The position numbers were made by a program, and so were the translations under genes. From positions 224,734 to 288,733 of the forward strand of contig NZ_AQXX01000144.1 of assembly GCF_000376785.1 (NCBI RefSeq): 64,000 bases of DNA, read 5' to 3'. The notes beneath the pieces are model-generated. The model had not been told where the DNA came from, did not search any database, and saw only the letters and a program-made list of their open reading frames with translations. This document shows, piece by piece, positions 19,154 to 29,165 of this stretch. The DNA comes from Hahella ganghwensis DSM 17046 (GTDB taxonomy: Bacteria; Pseudomonadota; Gammaproteobacteria; Pseudomonadales; Oleiphilaceae). Positions within the stretch are counted from its first letter, which is position 1, and each line of letters begins with the position of its first letter.

Positions 19154-19582
19154 GTGGTGAAGACGACTCTGAGAGTGTTGTTAAGCGTTGCGGCGCTATT
19201 TATAGCAGGGACCGTGTGGTCTTTGACCCCGGCCGAGCAAAAGATTGCTGATCGTATTAAGCCGGTGGGTCAGGTATGTGTGGAAGGAGAGGAATGTGAA
19301 GGCGCCCAGGCAGTAGCCACCGCAGCAGTTTCCAGTGGTCCCCGTTCAGCCGAGGATGTCTATGGCAGCAAATGCTTTGCCTGTCATGACACAGGTGCTG
19401 CCGGTGCTCCTAAAGTTGGAGATGCCGCCGCTTGGGCACCGCGTGTTGACCAGGGACTGGAAACACTGGTTTCTCACGCGATTAACGGTATTGGCGGTAT
19501 GCCTCCTCGTGGAACATGTTCAGACTGCTCTGATGAGGAAATTCAGGCAACTGTTGAGTTAATGGTTGAGCGTAGCCAATAA
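19154..19582 (+). CDS. cytochrome c5 family protein
   Basis: Periplasmic monohaem c-type cytochrome, an electron carrier. It has a signal peptide (about residues 1-23), the haem-binding CFACH at residues 74-78, the axial methionine in GGMPPRG (Met116), and the cytochrome c5-type second cysteine pair TCSDCSDEE (122 and 125). Translation begins at GTG (19154, or the next GTG at 19157) after GATGAGGT. Only 142 residues, one haem domain. It is flanked by terminators on both sides, so monocistronic. Confidence 0.88.
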   Translation: MVKTTLRVLLSVAALFIAGTVWSLTPAEQKIADRIKPVGQVCVEGEECEGAQAVATAAVSSGPRSAEDVYGSKCFACHDTGAAGAPKVGDAAAWAPRVDQGLETLVSHAINGIGGMPPRGTCSDCSDEEIQATVELMVERSQ

Positions 19583-19604
19583 CGGTTACACCGAGTACTT
19601 AATG

Positions 19605-19632
19605 AAAAGCCGCGATGATTCGCGGCTTTTTT
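19605..19632. terminator. bidirectional terminator
   Basis: AAAAGCCGCG (19605-19614) pairs with CGCGGCTTTT (19621-19630), with A and T runs outside the stem. It lies between the convergent cytochrome c5 and rep genes and could serve both. Confidence 0.9.
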
Positions 19633-19644
19633 TGGTGCTTCGGA

Positions 19645-21672
19645 TTACATTGACCCGTCTTCGGCCAAATCTCTGAACAGCGCATCCAGTGTTGCACGAC
19701 CTTTGGCCTTGTTGCGTTCAGGGCTTTGGTGGCCGACTCCCTCCCAGATGACATCTTCCTGAGGCAGCTCATCAAGAAAACGACTGGGCGTGGTCTCGAT
19801 CTTTTCTCCAAACTGTTTGCGTTCTGCACAAAAGGTCATACACAGAGTCGTTCTGGCTCGTGTGATGCCAACGTACATCAGGCGTCTTTCTTCTTCGATC
19901 TGGTTGGTTTCTATGCTGTTCCGGTGAGGCAGAATATCTTCTTCCAGCCCAAGGATGAACACATGAGGAAACTCCAGACCTTTGGATGCATGTAGTGTCA
20001 GCAGATGAACCTTGTCTTCGTCTTCTTCTTCTGCCTGTTGTTCCATCATGTCCCTTAGCAGGAGTTTGGCAATGACTTCTTTTAATGTCAGTTGCTCTTC
20101 GTCTAACGGATCGTATTCCAGCATTCTCGCAACTTGATCGATCAGAAGCCAGACGTTGGCCATTCGGCGTTCTGCCTGCTGTGGGGAGGTGCTGTTCTGA
20201 AGCAACCATTCTTCGTAATCAATCTGGGTAAAGAGTTGTTTCAGAGCTGGGATTGGGTCTTCATCTTCGCAGCGGCTACTGGTGCGCAGAATGATATCGG
20301 CAAACTCGCGCAGGTGTTGCAGGGCCTTCTCCCGCATAACATGCTCAAGACCGATTTCACTGATAGCACTGAACAGGCTGATTTTTCTCTGGTGGGCATA
20401 GTTTGAGAGTGCTTCCAAAGTTGCCGGACCTATTTCTCGCCGGGGGACATTGACGACCCGCAGAAATGCACTGTCATCATCCGGATTGGCAATAAGCCGG
20501 AGATAGGAAAGGGCATCCTTTACTTCATTGCGGGAGAAAAATGAGGTGCCACCACTGATACGATAAGGGATCTGGTTGGCCTGGAGCTTTATTTCCAACA
20601 GCCGGGACTGGTGGTTACCCCGGTAAAGCACGGCACAGTCTTTAAAGTTAACCCGCTTCTGCAACCGCAATGCCAGAATTTCTGAGGCAATGCGTTCACA
20701 CTCTGCTTCTTCATTACGTACCTGGACCAGGCGGATCTCATCGCCCATGCCAAAGTCGCTCCAGAGAGACTTCTCAAAAACATGTGGGTTGTTGGCGATC
20801 AAGGTGTTTGCAGCTTTCAGGATGCGGGCGGTCGAGCGATAGTTCTGCTCCAGTTTCACCAGTTTGAGAGTGGGGAAATCCTGCTGTAAGCGAGCCAGGT
20901 TCTCCGGGCGAGCTCCCCGCCAGGCATAAATGGACTGATCATCATCACCCACCACGGTTAATGCCTGTCTTTCAATAACCAGTTGTCGCACGAGTTCATA
21001 TTGGCTCAGGTTAGTGTCCTGGTACTCATCCACCAGCAGGTAGCGGATTCTCTGGCGCCATTTCTGTAGAATCTGTGGCTGGTCTCTGAATAGCAATACC
21101 GGCAACAGAATCAGATCATCGAAGTCGACGGCATTGTAGGCCTTCAGGTATTGGTTATAGTGCTGATAAACTTTTGCAGCGGTCAGTTCTTCCTGGGTTA
21201 TGGCCTGTCTTATCGCAGCTTCGGGAGTCAGCATGTCGTTTTTCCAGGCAGAAAATTGTGACTGGAGTTGATCGACATCCTCTATCGCATCCGCAAATTC
21301 TTTGAAAATCAGATCCCGGATAATGGTTTTGGCATCCTGTTCGTCGAAAATGGAAAATCCGGGCTTGTAGCCGAGGGCCTCGTGCTCAATGCGGATAATG
21401 TTCATTCCGAGATTGTGGAACGTCGAGACAGTCAGACCTCTGGCGGCGGGGCCTGAAACCAGCTGTGTTACCCGCTCTTTCATTTCTCTGGCGGCTTTGT
21501 TGGTAAAAGTGACTGCTGCAATATGCTTGGCCTTGAAGCCGCATTCTTGGATAAGGTAAGCGATTTTACGGGTGATAACACTGGTCTTCCCGCTTCCCGC
21601 ACCGGCCAATACCAGAAGAGGACCATCGATATAATGCACGGCTTCACGTTGCCTGGGGTTCAGCTGGGCCAA
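19645..21672 (-). CDS. rep: ATP-dependent DNA helicase Rep
   Basis: 3'-5' superfamily-1 helicase that helps replication forks pass obstacles. It has UvrD/Rep motifs: Walker A GAGSGKT, motif II DEYQDTN, QSIYAWRGA, and the C-terminal LLTLHASKGLEF and YVGITRA. The N-terminus LNPRQREAV matches the start of E. coli Rep, so the TTG at 21672 (AGG nine bases upstream) is preferred. The frame is open to an ATG at 21762, which would add 30 hydrophobic residues not seen in the family. Confidence 0.92.
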   Translation of the reverse strand: MAQLNPRQREAVHYIDGPLLVLAGAGSGKTSVITRKIAYLIQECGFKAKHIAAVTFTNKAAREMKERVTQLVSGPAARGLTVSTFHNLGMNIIRIEHEALGYKPGFSIFDEQDAKTIIRDLIFKEFADAIEDVDQLQSQFSAWKNDMLTPEAAIRQAITQEELTAAKVYQHYNQYLKAYNAVDFDDLILLPVLLFRDQPQILQKWRQRIRYLLVDEYQDTNLSQYELVRQLVIERQALTVVGDDDQSIYAWRGARPENLARLQQDFPTLKLVKLEQNYRSTARILKAANTLIANNPHVFEKSLWSDFGMGDEIRLVQVRNEEAECERIASEILALRLQKRVNFKDCAVLYRGNHQSRLLEIKLQANQIPYRISGGTSFFSRNEVKDALSYLRLIANPDDDSAFLRVVNVPRREIGPATLEALSNYAHQRKISLFSAISEIGLEHVMREKALQHLREFADIILRTSSRCEDEDPIPALKQLFTQIDYEEWLLQNSTSPQQAERRMANVWLLIDQVARMLEYDPLDEEQLTLKEVIAKLLLRDMMEQQAEEEDEDKVHLLTLHASKGLEFPHVFILGLEEDILPHRNSIETNQIEEERRLMYVGITRARTTLCMTFCAERKQFGEKIETTPSRFLDELPQEDVIWEGVGHQSPERNKAKGRATLDALFRDLAEDGSM

Positions 21673-21775
21673 AGTACAACCTGTCAGATTTTGGAATGGA
21701 GTGATAAAGAAAAACACGTTTGGCCAGGAGTGTTGTATGATGACTCCTGCGGAAAGCGGCATTTTACCAGAGAAA

Positions 21776-21804
21776 TTGACAAGAGTTTCATTGGGAATTT
21801 TTAT
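21776..21804 (+). promoter_or_regulatory. possible sigma70 promoter for the GGDEF/EAL gene
   Basis: TTGACA (21776-21781), a 17-nt spacer and TTTTAT (21799-21804) face toward the GGDEF/EAL gene, about 200 nt upstream. A separate TATAAT occurs at 21864-21869 without a good -35. Sequence match only. Confidence 0.35.
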
Positions 21805-22015
21805 CGCGTGGCCATCTTAGGGAGACACCACTAAAAGATACATGATGAATCGCTATTCCCAACTATAATGTTAAGGCTTGTTGACGTTTCTTCCTTGTCG
21901 CCAGCAGAGTGATATTGATGAGTCACTCCAGCGGGAGTGAAAACTCAGCAGGCCCTTTCCGTTATTAATTTGGATTACAGTTACCACCTCCCCGGATTTC
22001 GGGATGGAGTCTGTT

Positions 22016-23770
22016 ATGTTACGGAAATCCAAGGCGTCAGTACTTTCCGGATCCCGGGCAGGTCGCCTTTCCGTATTGTTATTGATCAGGCAACACACAG
22101 ACTTGCTCTGGATACGCAAACTGCTCACCGGTCAGGACGACTTGCGCCTGTACTGGTGTAACAGTGTGCCCATGATGATGGATGTCATGCGTCGGAGGCA
22201 TTACGACATCGTATTGTGGGAAGAACACCTGTTTGAGTCCGACCAGGCCAGCTTTCTTCGCATGATGGCGGAGTACGCGCAAGCGCCGGTCATTGCGGTG
22301 GGGTCTTCCCGCAATGAATCTCACATTCGTCAGTTGATAATGAAAGGGGCGGATGATTATCTGGCCAAAGGAGAGTTGAGGCCGGCTCTGTTGATTCGTG
22401 CTATTCGTCGGGCAAGGTACAGGGAGTTGGCCAGATCAGGCAGTCAACTGCGTGAACAAATGGACTCACTCACTGGCATCTTGGATCGCCACCTCTTTTA
22501 TGACCGTCTGCATCAGGCCATGTTGCGGGCTCAGCGTGGAAACAGGCAGGTCGGTCTGCTGTTCTTGAATATTGATCACTTTCGAACCGTTAACCAGACC
22601 CTTGGGTACAAAAATGGCGACCTGTTGATCAAGATGGTCGCAGCCAGAATTCGTCAGGTGCTCCGGCAATGTGATGGACTGGCCCGAGTGGGTGGCGATG
22701 AATTTGCCGTTATTCTGGAAGATGTGGAGGAAGAGTTCAGTCTTTCAGCGGTAGCGGATAAAGTGATTGAGGTATTCCACAAGCCGTTCCAGGTCTCGCA
22801 CCGGGATGTGGAACTGAATGTATCGATCGGGTTGGCCAACTATCCAGAGGAAGGGCACAGCGTCGATCTGTTATTGCAGCACGCCAACCAGGCTATGTTT
22901 GATGCAAAGAAAGAACCGGGAAGTGCTTATCGCTTTTTCGATGAAGCTCGTAACCGGGATTTAAAACGGCGTCTGGAGCTTGAAGCGGACCTGCGACAGG
23001 CCATCCGGGGCAATCAGCTTGAAGTCTATCATCAGCCGAAGATTGAAGTCAGTACCGGGCGGATTATCGGAATGGAAGCGTTGGTACGCTGGCCTCATCC
23101 CAAGTTCGGTATGCTGGCGCCCCAAACATTTATACCCATGGCTGAACAAAGTAGTCTAATTATTCCCATGGGCTATTGGGTGTTGCAGCAAACCTGCCAG
23201 GATCTGTCTGAACTGCAGCGTCGCGGCTTCGAGCATCTGCAGTGTTCTGTGAATTTATCATTCAGACAATTTCATGACCGTAAGCTGTCTGAAACTGTTT
23301 TCCGGATCATATATAACGCGGATATTGATACCACAGGGTTTGAGTTTGAGCTGACAGAGTCTGCGGTCATGTACGACCGGGAATATACGATGAAGTGCCT
23401 GAAGGAGCTGGCTCATATGGGAATAAGCTTTTCCCTGGATGACTTCGGAACTGGATATTCCTCCTTTAGTAATCTGCGTTCCCTGCCTATTTCCAGTGTG
23501 AAGATCGATAAGTCTTTTATCGAACGTTTACCTTCCAGTTCTCAGGATCAAACACTGGTAGCGGGCATGATTTCATTGGCGCATAACCTGTCAATGCAAG
23601 TGGTGGCTGAAGGTGTTGAGACACCAGAGCAGCTGGAATTTCTGCGTCGTCATCATTGCGATTACGCACAAGGCTACCTGATTGCCAAGCCAATGACCTT
23701 TACCGAGTTCAGTGATTTTCTGGTGCAGTCGCGTCCGGTGGTCTCGGAGGCTCACCCCGGTGCCAGCTGA
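22016..23770 (+). CDS. degenerate receiver-GGDEF-EAL c-di-GMP enzyme
   Basis: Cytoplasmic regulator that may make and/or degrade c-di-GMP. The N-terminal 130 residues have a receiver-like fold, ending GADDYLAKGE, but the phosphoacceptor strand reads YDIVLWEEHL with no Asp at the usual site, so phosphorylation is doubtful. The GGDEF motif is intact near residues 226-230, and the EAL domain keeps MEALVRW (near 352), DDFGTGYSS (near 475) and EGVET. The start at 22016 has GGAG at -10; an ATG 12 nt earlier is in frame. It may influence Alg44 through c-di-GMP, an inference. Confidence 0.87.
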   Translation: MLRKSKASVLSGSRAGRLSVLLLIRQHTDLLWIRKLLTGQDDLRLYWCNSVPMMMDVMRRRHYDIVLWEEHLFESDQASFLRMMAEYAQAPVIAVGSSRNESHIRQLIMKGADDYLAKGELRPALLIRAIRRARYRELARSGSQLREQMDSLTGILDRHLFYDRLHQAMLRAQRGNRQVGLLFLNIDHFRTVNQTLGYKNGDLLIKMVAARIRQVLRQCDGLARVGGDEFAVILEDVEEEFSLSAVADKVIEVFHKPFQVSHRDVELNVSIGLANYPEEGHSVDLLLQHANQAMFDAKKEPGSAYRFFDEARNRDLKRRLELEADLRQAIRGNQLEVYHQPKIEVSTGRIIGMEALVRWPHPKFGMLAPQTFIPMAEQSSLIIPMGYWVLQQTCQDLSELQRRGFEHLQCSVNLSFRQFHDRKLSETVFRIIYNADIDTTGFEFELTESAVMYDREYTMKCLKELAHMGISFSLDDFGTGYSSFSNLRSLPISSVKIDKSFIERLPSSSQDQTLVAGMISLAHNLSMQVVAEGVETPEQLEFLRRHHCDYAQGYLIAKPMTFTEFSDFLVQSRPVVSEAHPGAS

Positions 23771-23949
23771 ATTTTTATCCAAGGCTGGTCAGTGATTTCC
23801 CTCAATTCTTGTATTCAACTCTTCTGCTTTATATCTGCATCGATATAATGGCTGCTTTTACCGCAGTTGTTGGGCCTATGTCCTGCTGAAAAGTTGTTGA
23901 GAATCCCCGCAGCACGCCATTCCGCAGGGGAAGATGATAAAGGTATTGA

Positions 23950-26283
23950 ATGGACAAGATATATAACATAATTGCCAATGAACTAAACGCTTCTTCCTCC
24001 CAGGTGCAAGCCGCTGTAGGGCTGTTGGATGAAGGGTCGACAGTCCCTTTCATTTCCCGCTATAGAAAAGAGGCGACGGGAGGTCTGGATGACGGACAGC
24101 TTCGTCACCTGGAAGATCGTCTTCGCTATTTGCGGGAATTGGAGGATCGTCGACAGTCCATTCTTGGAAGTATTGAAGAGCAGGGCAAGCTGACTCCCGA
24201 ACTGAAAAAACAGATTATCGATGCCGATACGAAAAATCGGCTTGAGGATTTGTATCTCCCCTATAAACCCAAGCGTCGCACCAAAGCTCAGATTGCCAGG
24301 GAAGCTGGAATTGAACCGCTCGCGGATGCTTTGTTTGAAAACCCTTCTCTGGATCCTGAAAGTTCGGCGGCTGACTATATCAATTCAGAGGCCGGGTTTG
24401 CCGATACCAAAGCCGTTCTTGAAGGTGCCCGTCATATATTGATGGAACGCTTTTCTGAAGACGCCGAGCTGGTTGGGCGCCTGCGTGACCACCTTTGGAA
24501 TCAGGGATTACTGAAGGTTTCAGTAGTCGAAGGGAAAGAACAGGAAGGCGCCAAATTCAAAGATTACTTTGATTATCAGGAACCGTTAAAGGATGTGCCA
24601 TCCCATCGGGCACTTGCTGTTTTTCGTGGCCGAACTGCCGGCATTCTGAATGTGGCACTGGGTGTGCCTGATGAGCCGGAGTCGCGCCTGGAACCCCATC
24701 CTTGTGAGAACATCGTGGCAGCCCATTTCAGCATTCGCGATCAGGGTAGGCCGGCTGATCAGTGGCTGAAGGAAGTGGTTCGCTGGACCTGGCGTGTGAA
24801 GCTGCTGACACAAAACGAAACGGACTTGTTTGGGAAGTTGCGAGAGGCTGCGGAAGAGGAAGCAATACAAGTTTTTGCCCGTAACCTGAAAGATCTGTTG
24901 CTGGCCGCGCCGGCTGGCCCTCGTGCCACCATGGGGCTTGACCCCGGGTTGCGGACTGGAGTCAAGGTTGCTGTGGTAGATAGCACAGGTAAGATGCTGG
25001 ACCATGCGACGATCTATCCTCATGCTCCTCAGAATCAATGGCAGCAGGCGATTGCTGTGCTTGGAGCACTTTGTCAGAAGCACCAGGTGCAATTGATCAG
25101 TATCGGTAACGGTACGGCTTCCCGAGAGACGGACAAACTGGTAGGCGATCTGATGAAGGCCGCACCGGCTTTAAAACTGACCAAGATCATGGTGAACGAA
25201 GCGGGAGCGTCTGTATATTCTGCGTCAGAATTTGCTGCCCGGGAGTTCCCGGATCTGGATGTTACCATTCGGGGGGCTGTGTCCATTGCCCGACGTTTGC
25301 AAGACCCTCTGGCTGAATTGGTAAAAATTGAACCCAAATCTATTGGCGTGGGTCAGTATCAGCACGATGTCAGCCAGACCCGTCTGGCCCGGGCGCTGGA
25401 TGCGGTGGTAGAGGATTGTGTAAATGCCGTTGGCGTTGACGTCAATACTGCTTCTTCTGCTCTGCTGGCTCGAGTTGCTGGTCTCAATACCACACTGGCC
25501 AATAATATTGTGACCTTTCGGGACTCAAATGGCGCATTTGGCAGTCGATCAGAGCTGACCAAGGTTCCTCGCCTGGGAGACAAAACCTTTGAACAGGCGG
25601 CGGGTTTCCTGCGCATCATGCAAGGCAAGAATCCGCTGGACGCTTCAGCTGTTCACCCCGAAGCCTATGGTGTCGTTGAGCGTATTGCAGAAAAACAGGC
25701 TCGTGAAATTGCTTCCATTATCGGTGATTCATCATTCCTGAACACGTTAAAGGCTGAAGACTTCATTGATGATCACTTTGGTGTCCCGACTGTTAAAGAC
25801 ATTATCAGGGAGTTGGATAAACCCGGCCGGGATCCGCGTCCGGAGTTTACCTTCGCGCAGTATCAGGAAGGGGTTGAGGATATCAAAGATCTTAAGCCAG
25901 GAATGGTGCTGGAAGGGGCGGTGACCAATGTTGCCAATTTTGGGGCTTTTGTGGATATCGGTGTTCACCAGGATGGTTTGGTGCACATTTCTGCGCTTTC
26001 CAACAAGTTTGTCAAAGATCCCCGGGAGGTCGTGAAAACCGGTGATATTGTCAAAGTGAAAGTAATGGAAGTGGATATCCCTCGTAAGCGTATAGGCTTG
26101 ACCATGCGATTGGACGACGATCTACCTGCCGCCAGTAGTGATGCTGGCGCGGGGAAAACTTCCCGCCCTCAGAAAAACCGCGCGGGAGGAAAAGGTAGAG
26201 CCAAGGCAGAGGCTGACGGCATGGGCTCCTTTGGTGCATTATTAATGCAGGCGCAGAAAAAGAAGACGTCCAAGACGTCATAG
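23950..26283 (+). CDS. tex: transcription accessory protein Tex
   Basis: Nucleic-acid-binding protein associated with transcription. 777 residues with the standard layout: N-terminal helical Tex domain, YqgF/RNaseH-like core ([16 protein letters not shown] near residue 326), helix-hairpin-helix region ([15 protein letters not shown]), and a C-terminal S1 RNA-binding domain (about residues 650-722, [14 protein letters not shown]). It ends in a basic Lys/Arg-rich tail. Full family length. Confidence 0.95.
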   Translation: MDKIYNIIANELNASSSQVQAAVGLLDEGSTVPFISRYRKEATGGLDDGQLRHLEDRLRYLRELEDRRQSILGSIEEQGKLTPELKKQIIDADTKNRLEDLYLPYKPKRRTKAQIAREAGIEPLADALFENPSLDPESSAADYINSEAGFADTKAVLEGARHILMERFSEDAELVGRLRDHLWNQGLLKVSVVEGKEQEGAKFKDYFDYQEPLKDVPSHRALAVFRGRTAGILNVALGVPDEPESRLEPHPCENIVAAHFSIRDQGRPADQWLKEVVRWTWRVKLLTQNETDLFGKLREAAEEEAIQVFARNLKDLLLAAPAGPRATMGLDPGLRTGVKVAVVDSTGKMLDHATIYPHAPQNQWQQAIAVLGALCQKHQVQLISIGNGTASRETDKLVGDLMKAAPALKLTKIMVNEAGASVYSASEFAAREFPDLDVTIRGAVSIARRLQDPLAELVKIEPKSIGVGQYQHDVSQTRLARALDAVVEDCVNAVGVDVNTASSALLARVAGLNTTLANNIVTFRDSNGAFGSRSELTKVPRLGDKTFEQAAGFLRIMQGKNPLDASAVHPEAYGVVERIAEKQAREIASIIGDSSFLNTLKAEDFIDDHFGVPTVKDIIRELDKPGRDPRPEFTFAQYQEGVEDIKDLKPGMVLEGAVTNVANFGAFVDIGVHQDGLVHISALSNKFVKDPREVVKTGDIVKVKVMEVDIPRKRIGLTMRLDDDLPAASSDAGAGKTSRPQKNRAGGKGRAKAEADGMGSFGALLMQAQKKKTSKTS

Positions 26284-26330
26284 CCACGGGTTCCCTCTGC
26301 AATCTGTTGGATGCGGAGGAAACTTTTTGG

Positions 26331-26389
26331 GCAAAACCGTAGTCTCACTCTGACGGATTTTGTGCTTAATCCGTCGGATATGGTTTTGC
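26331..26389. other. nested double hairpin between tex and gshA
   Basis: Outer stem GCAAAACCGTA (26331-26341) with TATGGTTTTGC (26379-26389), one G-T pair, and inner stem GACGGATT (26352-26359) with AATCCGTC (26368-26375). No T run follows. It could be a processing site, a weak terminator for tex, or a gshA leader element. Confidence 0.45.
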
Positions 26390-26447
26390 TGAGGGCGCCG
26401 GGGTAGGTAATACTCCGGTAGGCCACTAAATTAGTCAGAGGTAATAT

Positions 26448-28040
26448 ATGAATCAACGCCTCAGCCAAAGATTGGATCGTCTGCTACAGCATCAGTCAGA
26501 TGCGTTAAAAGATATCCACAGAGGGGTCGAAAAGGAAGGTTTGCGAGCGGATGCAGAAGGTCGGGTATCGCAGACCGATCATCCGCAGGCCCTGGGATCG
26601 GCATTGACCCATCCCGGTATCACCACGGATTACTCTGAGGCGCTGTTGGAGTTGATCACTCCCGTAGAGCGCAGCATCGACGATATGCTGGCAGATCTGA
26701 AGAATACCCACCGTTATGTTCAGGCCAATCTGGCAGAAGGTGAAGTATTTTGGGCTGGTAGTATGCCCTGCCGCCTGGATGGAGATAGCAGTATTCGAAT
26801 TGCTGAATATGGCAGTTCCAATCTTGGGACCATCAAGCATGTATACCGTCGTGGGCTTTCCTATCGATATGGCCGTATTATGCAGAGCATTGCCGGTGTG
26901 CACTTCAACTTTTCCATGGGAGACACCTTCTGGCAGGCGCTACGTCAACTTGAGGATGGTGATCAAACTCTTCAGGACTTCAAATCTGAAACATACTTTG
27001 GATTGATTCGTAACTTTCGTCGCTGGTCTTGGCTGTTAATGTATCTGTTTGGAGCTTCCCCGGCTTTGGATAAAAGCTTTCTGGACGGACAAAAGCACCA
27101 ACTGGAGTCGATGGGGTCGGATACATTCGGGATGCCCGACGCTACTTCCCTTCGTATGAGTGGTCTTGGTTATCAGAATAATGCCCAGTCTTCTCTGAAA
27201 ATCTGTTTCAATCATCTCGACACTTATCTCAGTACGCTTTATGAAGCGACCCACGTACCCTATCCGGACTATGAAAAAATTGGGCTGAAAGTTGATGGAG
27301 AATACCGTCAGCTCAATACCAATCTGCTGCAAATCGAGAACGAGTATTACAACTCAATCAGGCCCAAGCGGGTGGCTGCCAGTGGTGAAAAACCGATTCA
27401 GGCGTTGCAGCGCAGGGGCGTGGAATATATAGAAGTTCGATGTCTGGACCTGAACCCGTTTTCTCCAATTGGCATGGAAACGGAACAGGCTCATTTCCTG
27501 GATGTGTTCCTGCTGACTTGTCTTCTGGATGAAAGCCCTCTCATCAGCGATGAGGAATGCGGCCTTATCGACAAGAACTTCACTGCGACCGTGGAACATG
27601 GACGCCATCCGAACTGTCAGTTAAGTCGCATGGTGTCTGGGGACGATCCTGGGAGTCATCAGGAAATATCGCTTCGTGACTGGGGATATGAGTTGCTGGA
27701 AAAAATGAGCGGTGTTGCCAGTGTGCTGGCAGAAAGCCATCAGGATGATCGTTACTCAGAAGCACTGAAGCATGCGCATGCGGCTTTAACCGATAGTCAT
27801 CTTACGCCGTCAGCCAAGCTGTTGACTGGCATGAAGCGAAGTCGCTTGGGGTATGCTGACTGGATACTCGAAATGTCCCGTCGGCACCAGCGTGAGTTGC
27901 TTCTTGAACCTCTGTCATCCGATCAATTGCAGCTGGCCAAACGAATGTCAGAGCAGTCCTGGCTTGATGAGAGGGAACTGAGAGAGGCCGATAACCTCTC
28001 ATTCGATGACTACCTCAAGCAATACCTTACCTATTCCTGA
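26448..28040 (+). CDS. gshA: glutamate-cysteine ligase GshA
   Basis: ATP-dependent ligation of glutamate and cysteine, the first step of glutathione synthesis. 530 residues (E. coli 518). Class-I gamma-proteobacterial features are visible: GVEKEGLRA near residue 25 (Glu metal ligands), TDYSEALLELITP near residue 65, YGSSNLGTIKHVYRRGL near 125, and YIEVRCLDLNPFSP near 330. AGAGGTAATAT precedes the ATG. Confidence 0.95.
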   Translation: MNQRLSQRLDRLLQHQSDALKDIHRGVEKEGLRADAEGRVSQTDHPQALGSALTHPGITTDYSEALLELITPVERSIDDMLADLKNTHRYVQANLAEGEVFWAGSMPCRLDGDSSIRIAEYGSSNLGTIKHVYRRGLSYRYGRIMQSIAGVHFNFSMGDTFWQALRQLEDGDQTLQDFKSETYFGLIRNFRRWSWLLMYLFGASPALDKSFLDGQKHQLESMGSDTFGMPDATSLRMSGLGYQNNAQSSLKICFNHLDTYLSTLYEATHVPYPDYEKIGLKVDGEYRQLNTNLLQIENEYYNSIRPKRVAASGEKPIQALQRRGVEYIEVRCLDLNPFSPIGMETEQAHFLDVFLLTCLLDESPLISDEECGLIDKNFTATVEHGRHPNCQLSRMVSGDDPGSHQEISLRDWGYELLEKMSGVASVLAESHQDDRYSEALKHAHAALTDSHLTPSAKLLTGMKRSRLGYADWILEMSRRHQRELLLEPLSSDQLQLAKRMSEQSWLDERELREADNLSFDDYLKQYLTYS

Positions 28041-28376
28041 CTTTATGGTGCTCCTTGATTATCGCTTTCAGGGAGCACTAGCTCACAATTCACACTATTT
28101 CACAGACTGCACATTGAGAGCTTCTGCTGGAACATGATAATTTGTTTTTTGTTGCGCAAAAAATAATTACAAACCGATAAACGATATTACAGTTCTGTGA
28201 ACTGAGCTCTCTGAATAGGTGTTTTTACTAATGCTTGTTCTGGGCGTGATCGGTCTAAGTTTAAGCAGTGAAGTTGTTGCAGTGGCGCTTGAAGTGGTGA
28301 CCTGGCTTAACTGTCTCTGCGCATATAAACGACTACAACCACATGGAACAACAGGACAAAACCGGGGACTGCCGCC
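28041..28376. other. intergenic region gshA to rmf-like gene
   Basis: 336 nt without a convincing gene. It holds a GTGCTCC...GGAGCAC stem (28048-28078) after gshA that lacks a T run, and a short palindrome CAGTTCTGTGAACTG (28191-28205). The A/T-rich stretch 28138-28190 is a plausible promoter region for the following gene, but no consensus promoter stands out. Confidence 0.4.
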
Positions 28377-28577
28377 ATGGCGAACGACCTATCCTTGAAT
28401 TGGAATCTGCAAACTCTCAATAAGGCCTATCAACAAGGTTACATGGCTGGTGTTTTGGGTATGGAGAGAGTGAAGTGCCCATACCGCGGCGATGTTGTCA
28501 TTGCTGCCTGGGAAGCCGGCTGGGAAGACGGCAAACAGATTGGCGGTAGCGTACAATCTATTCCGAGGACCGCCTAG
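28377..28577 (+). CDS. rmf: ribosome modulation factor-like protein
   Basis: 66 residues resembling Rmf, the stationary-phase protein that pairs 70S ribosomes into inactive dimers. The core matches in order: a helix with AYQQGYMAG, the conserved CPY (residues 34-36), and AWEAGWEDG. It carries about 13 more N-terminal residues than E. coli Rmf. It is preceded by GGGGA. Monocistronic, convergent with the FliL-like gene. Confidence 0.78.
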   Translation: MANDLSLNWNLQTLNKAYQQGYMAGVLGMERVKCPYRGDVVIAAWEAGWEDGKQIGGSVQSIPRTA

Positions 28578-28622
28578 AAAAGACGGGCTCTGTTCTTTAC
28601 CGATATTGTCTGATGTATGGAT

Positions 28623-29036
28623 TTACTTTTGTACCACAAAACTGGTGAACAGAAGGTCCTCAATCATTGGTTTTCCTTCTTCCTCTTCCAAAAGTTCCTG
28701 CAAAGCTTTCAGTGCTTCCAGGCGTAGTTTTTCCCGCCCCTGACTATTTCCCATGATTTCCTCTGTCTGCTGGCTGAACATCAGGACAATGGTGTTTCGT
28801 AAAGCGGGCATGTGATGCTCAACCGCTGTTATTCCCGCTTTAGAGTTCACCCTTAAAGAAATGTCGACTTTGGCGTAGCTCAATTTCGGAGAGGGTGGTC
28901 CATAATTCAGTACGAATGAGGGCCGCATTTCAATGTACTGAACCAATTCAGGTTCACCTTCCTCTGTCCGGGACTGTGCCGAAAGTAGCAGGAGTGCCAG
29001 GAGCGACAGAATGGAAAGGTAGTTTCGGAAATGCAT
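28623..29036 (-). CDS. FliL-like protein
   Basis: 137 residues. A signal anchor or signal peptide (about residues 5-22), then the FliL-type pattern YIEMRPSFVLNYGPPSP, a VDISLRV strand and a long amphipathic helix before DLLFTSFVVQ. The start at 29036 is chosen over an upstream in-frame TTG, which overlaps its GGAG ribosome site. FliL proteins modulate flagellar stators, but this copy is away from flagellar genes, so a different envelope role is possible. Confidence 0.72.
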   Translation of the reverse strand: MHFRNYLSILSLLALLLLSAQSRTEEGEPELVQYIEMRPSFVLNYGPPSPKLSYAKVDISLRVNSKAGITAVEHHMPALRNTIVLMFSQQTEEIMGNSQGREKLRLEALKALQELLEEEEGKPMIEDLLFTSFVVQK

Positions 29037-29165
29037 GCGGGAGAGCTCCAAGGTAGATTAAATTTCATTAATTCGAGCCTAGACAAGCACTTGCGTTACG
29101 TCAAATGGATTGTCTGTGGCCATCCATTGGCCTATCCTGAACCAATTTAACGAGCAGGAGAAGTT

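Noticed and set aside
21636..21762. N-terminal 30 residues of the longer Rep frame
   Set aside because: They precede the conserved LNPRQREAV start of Rep and are hydrophobic, unlike the family; a TTG start at 21672 is preferred.
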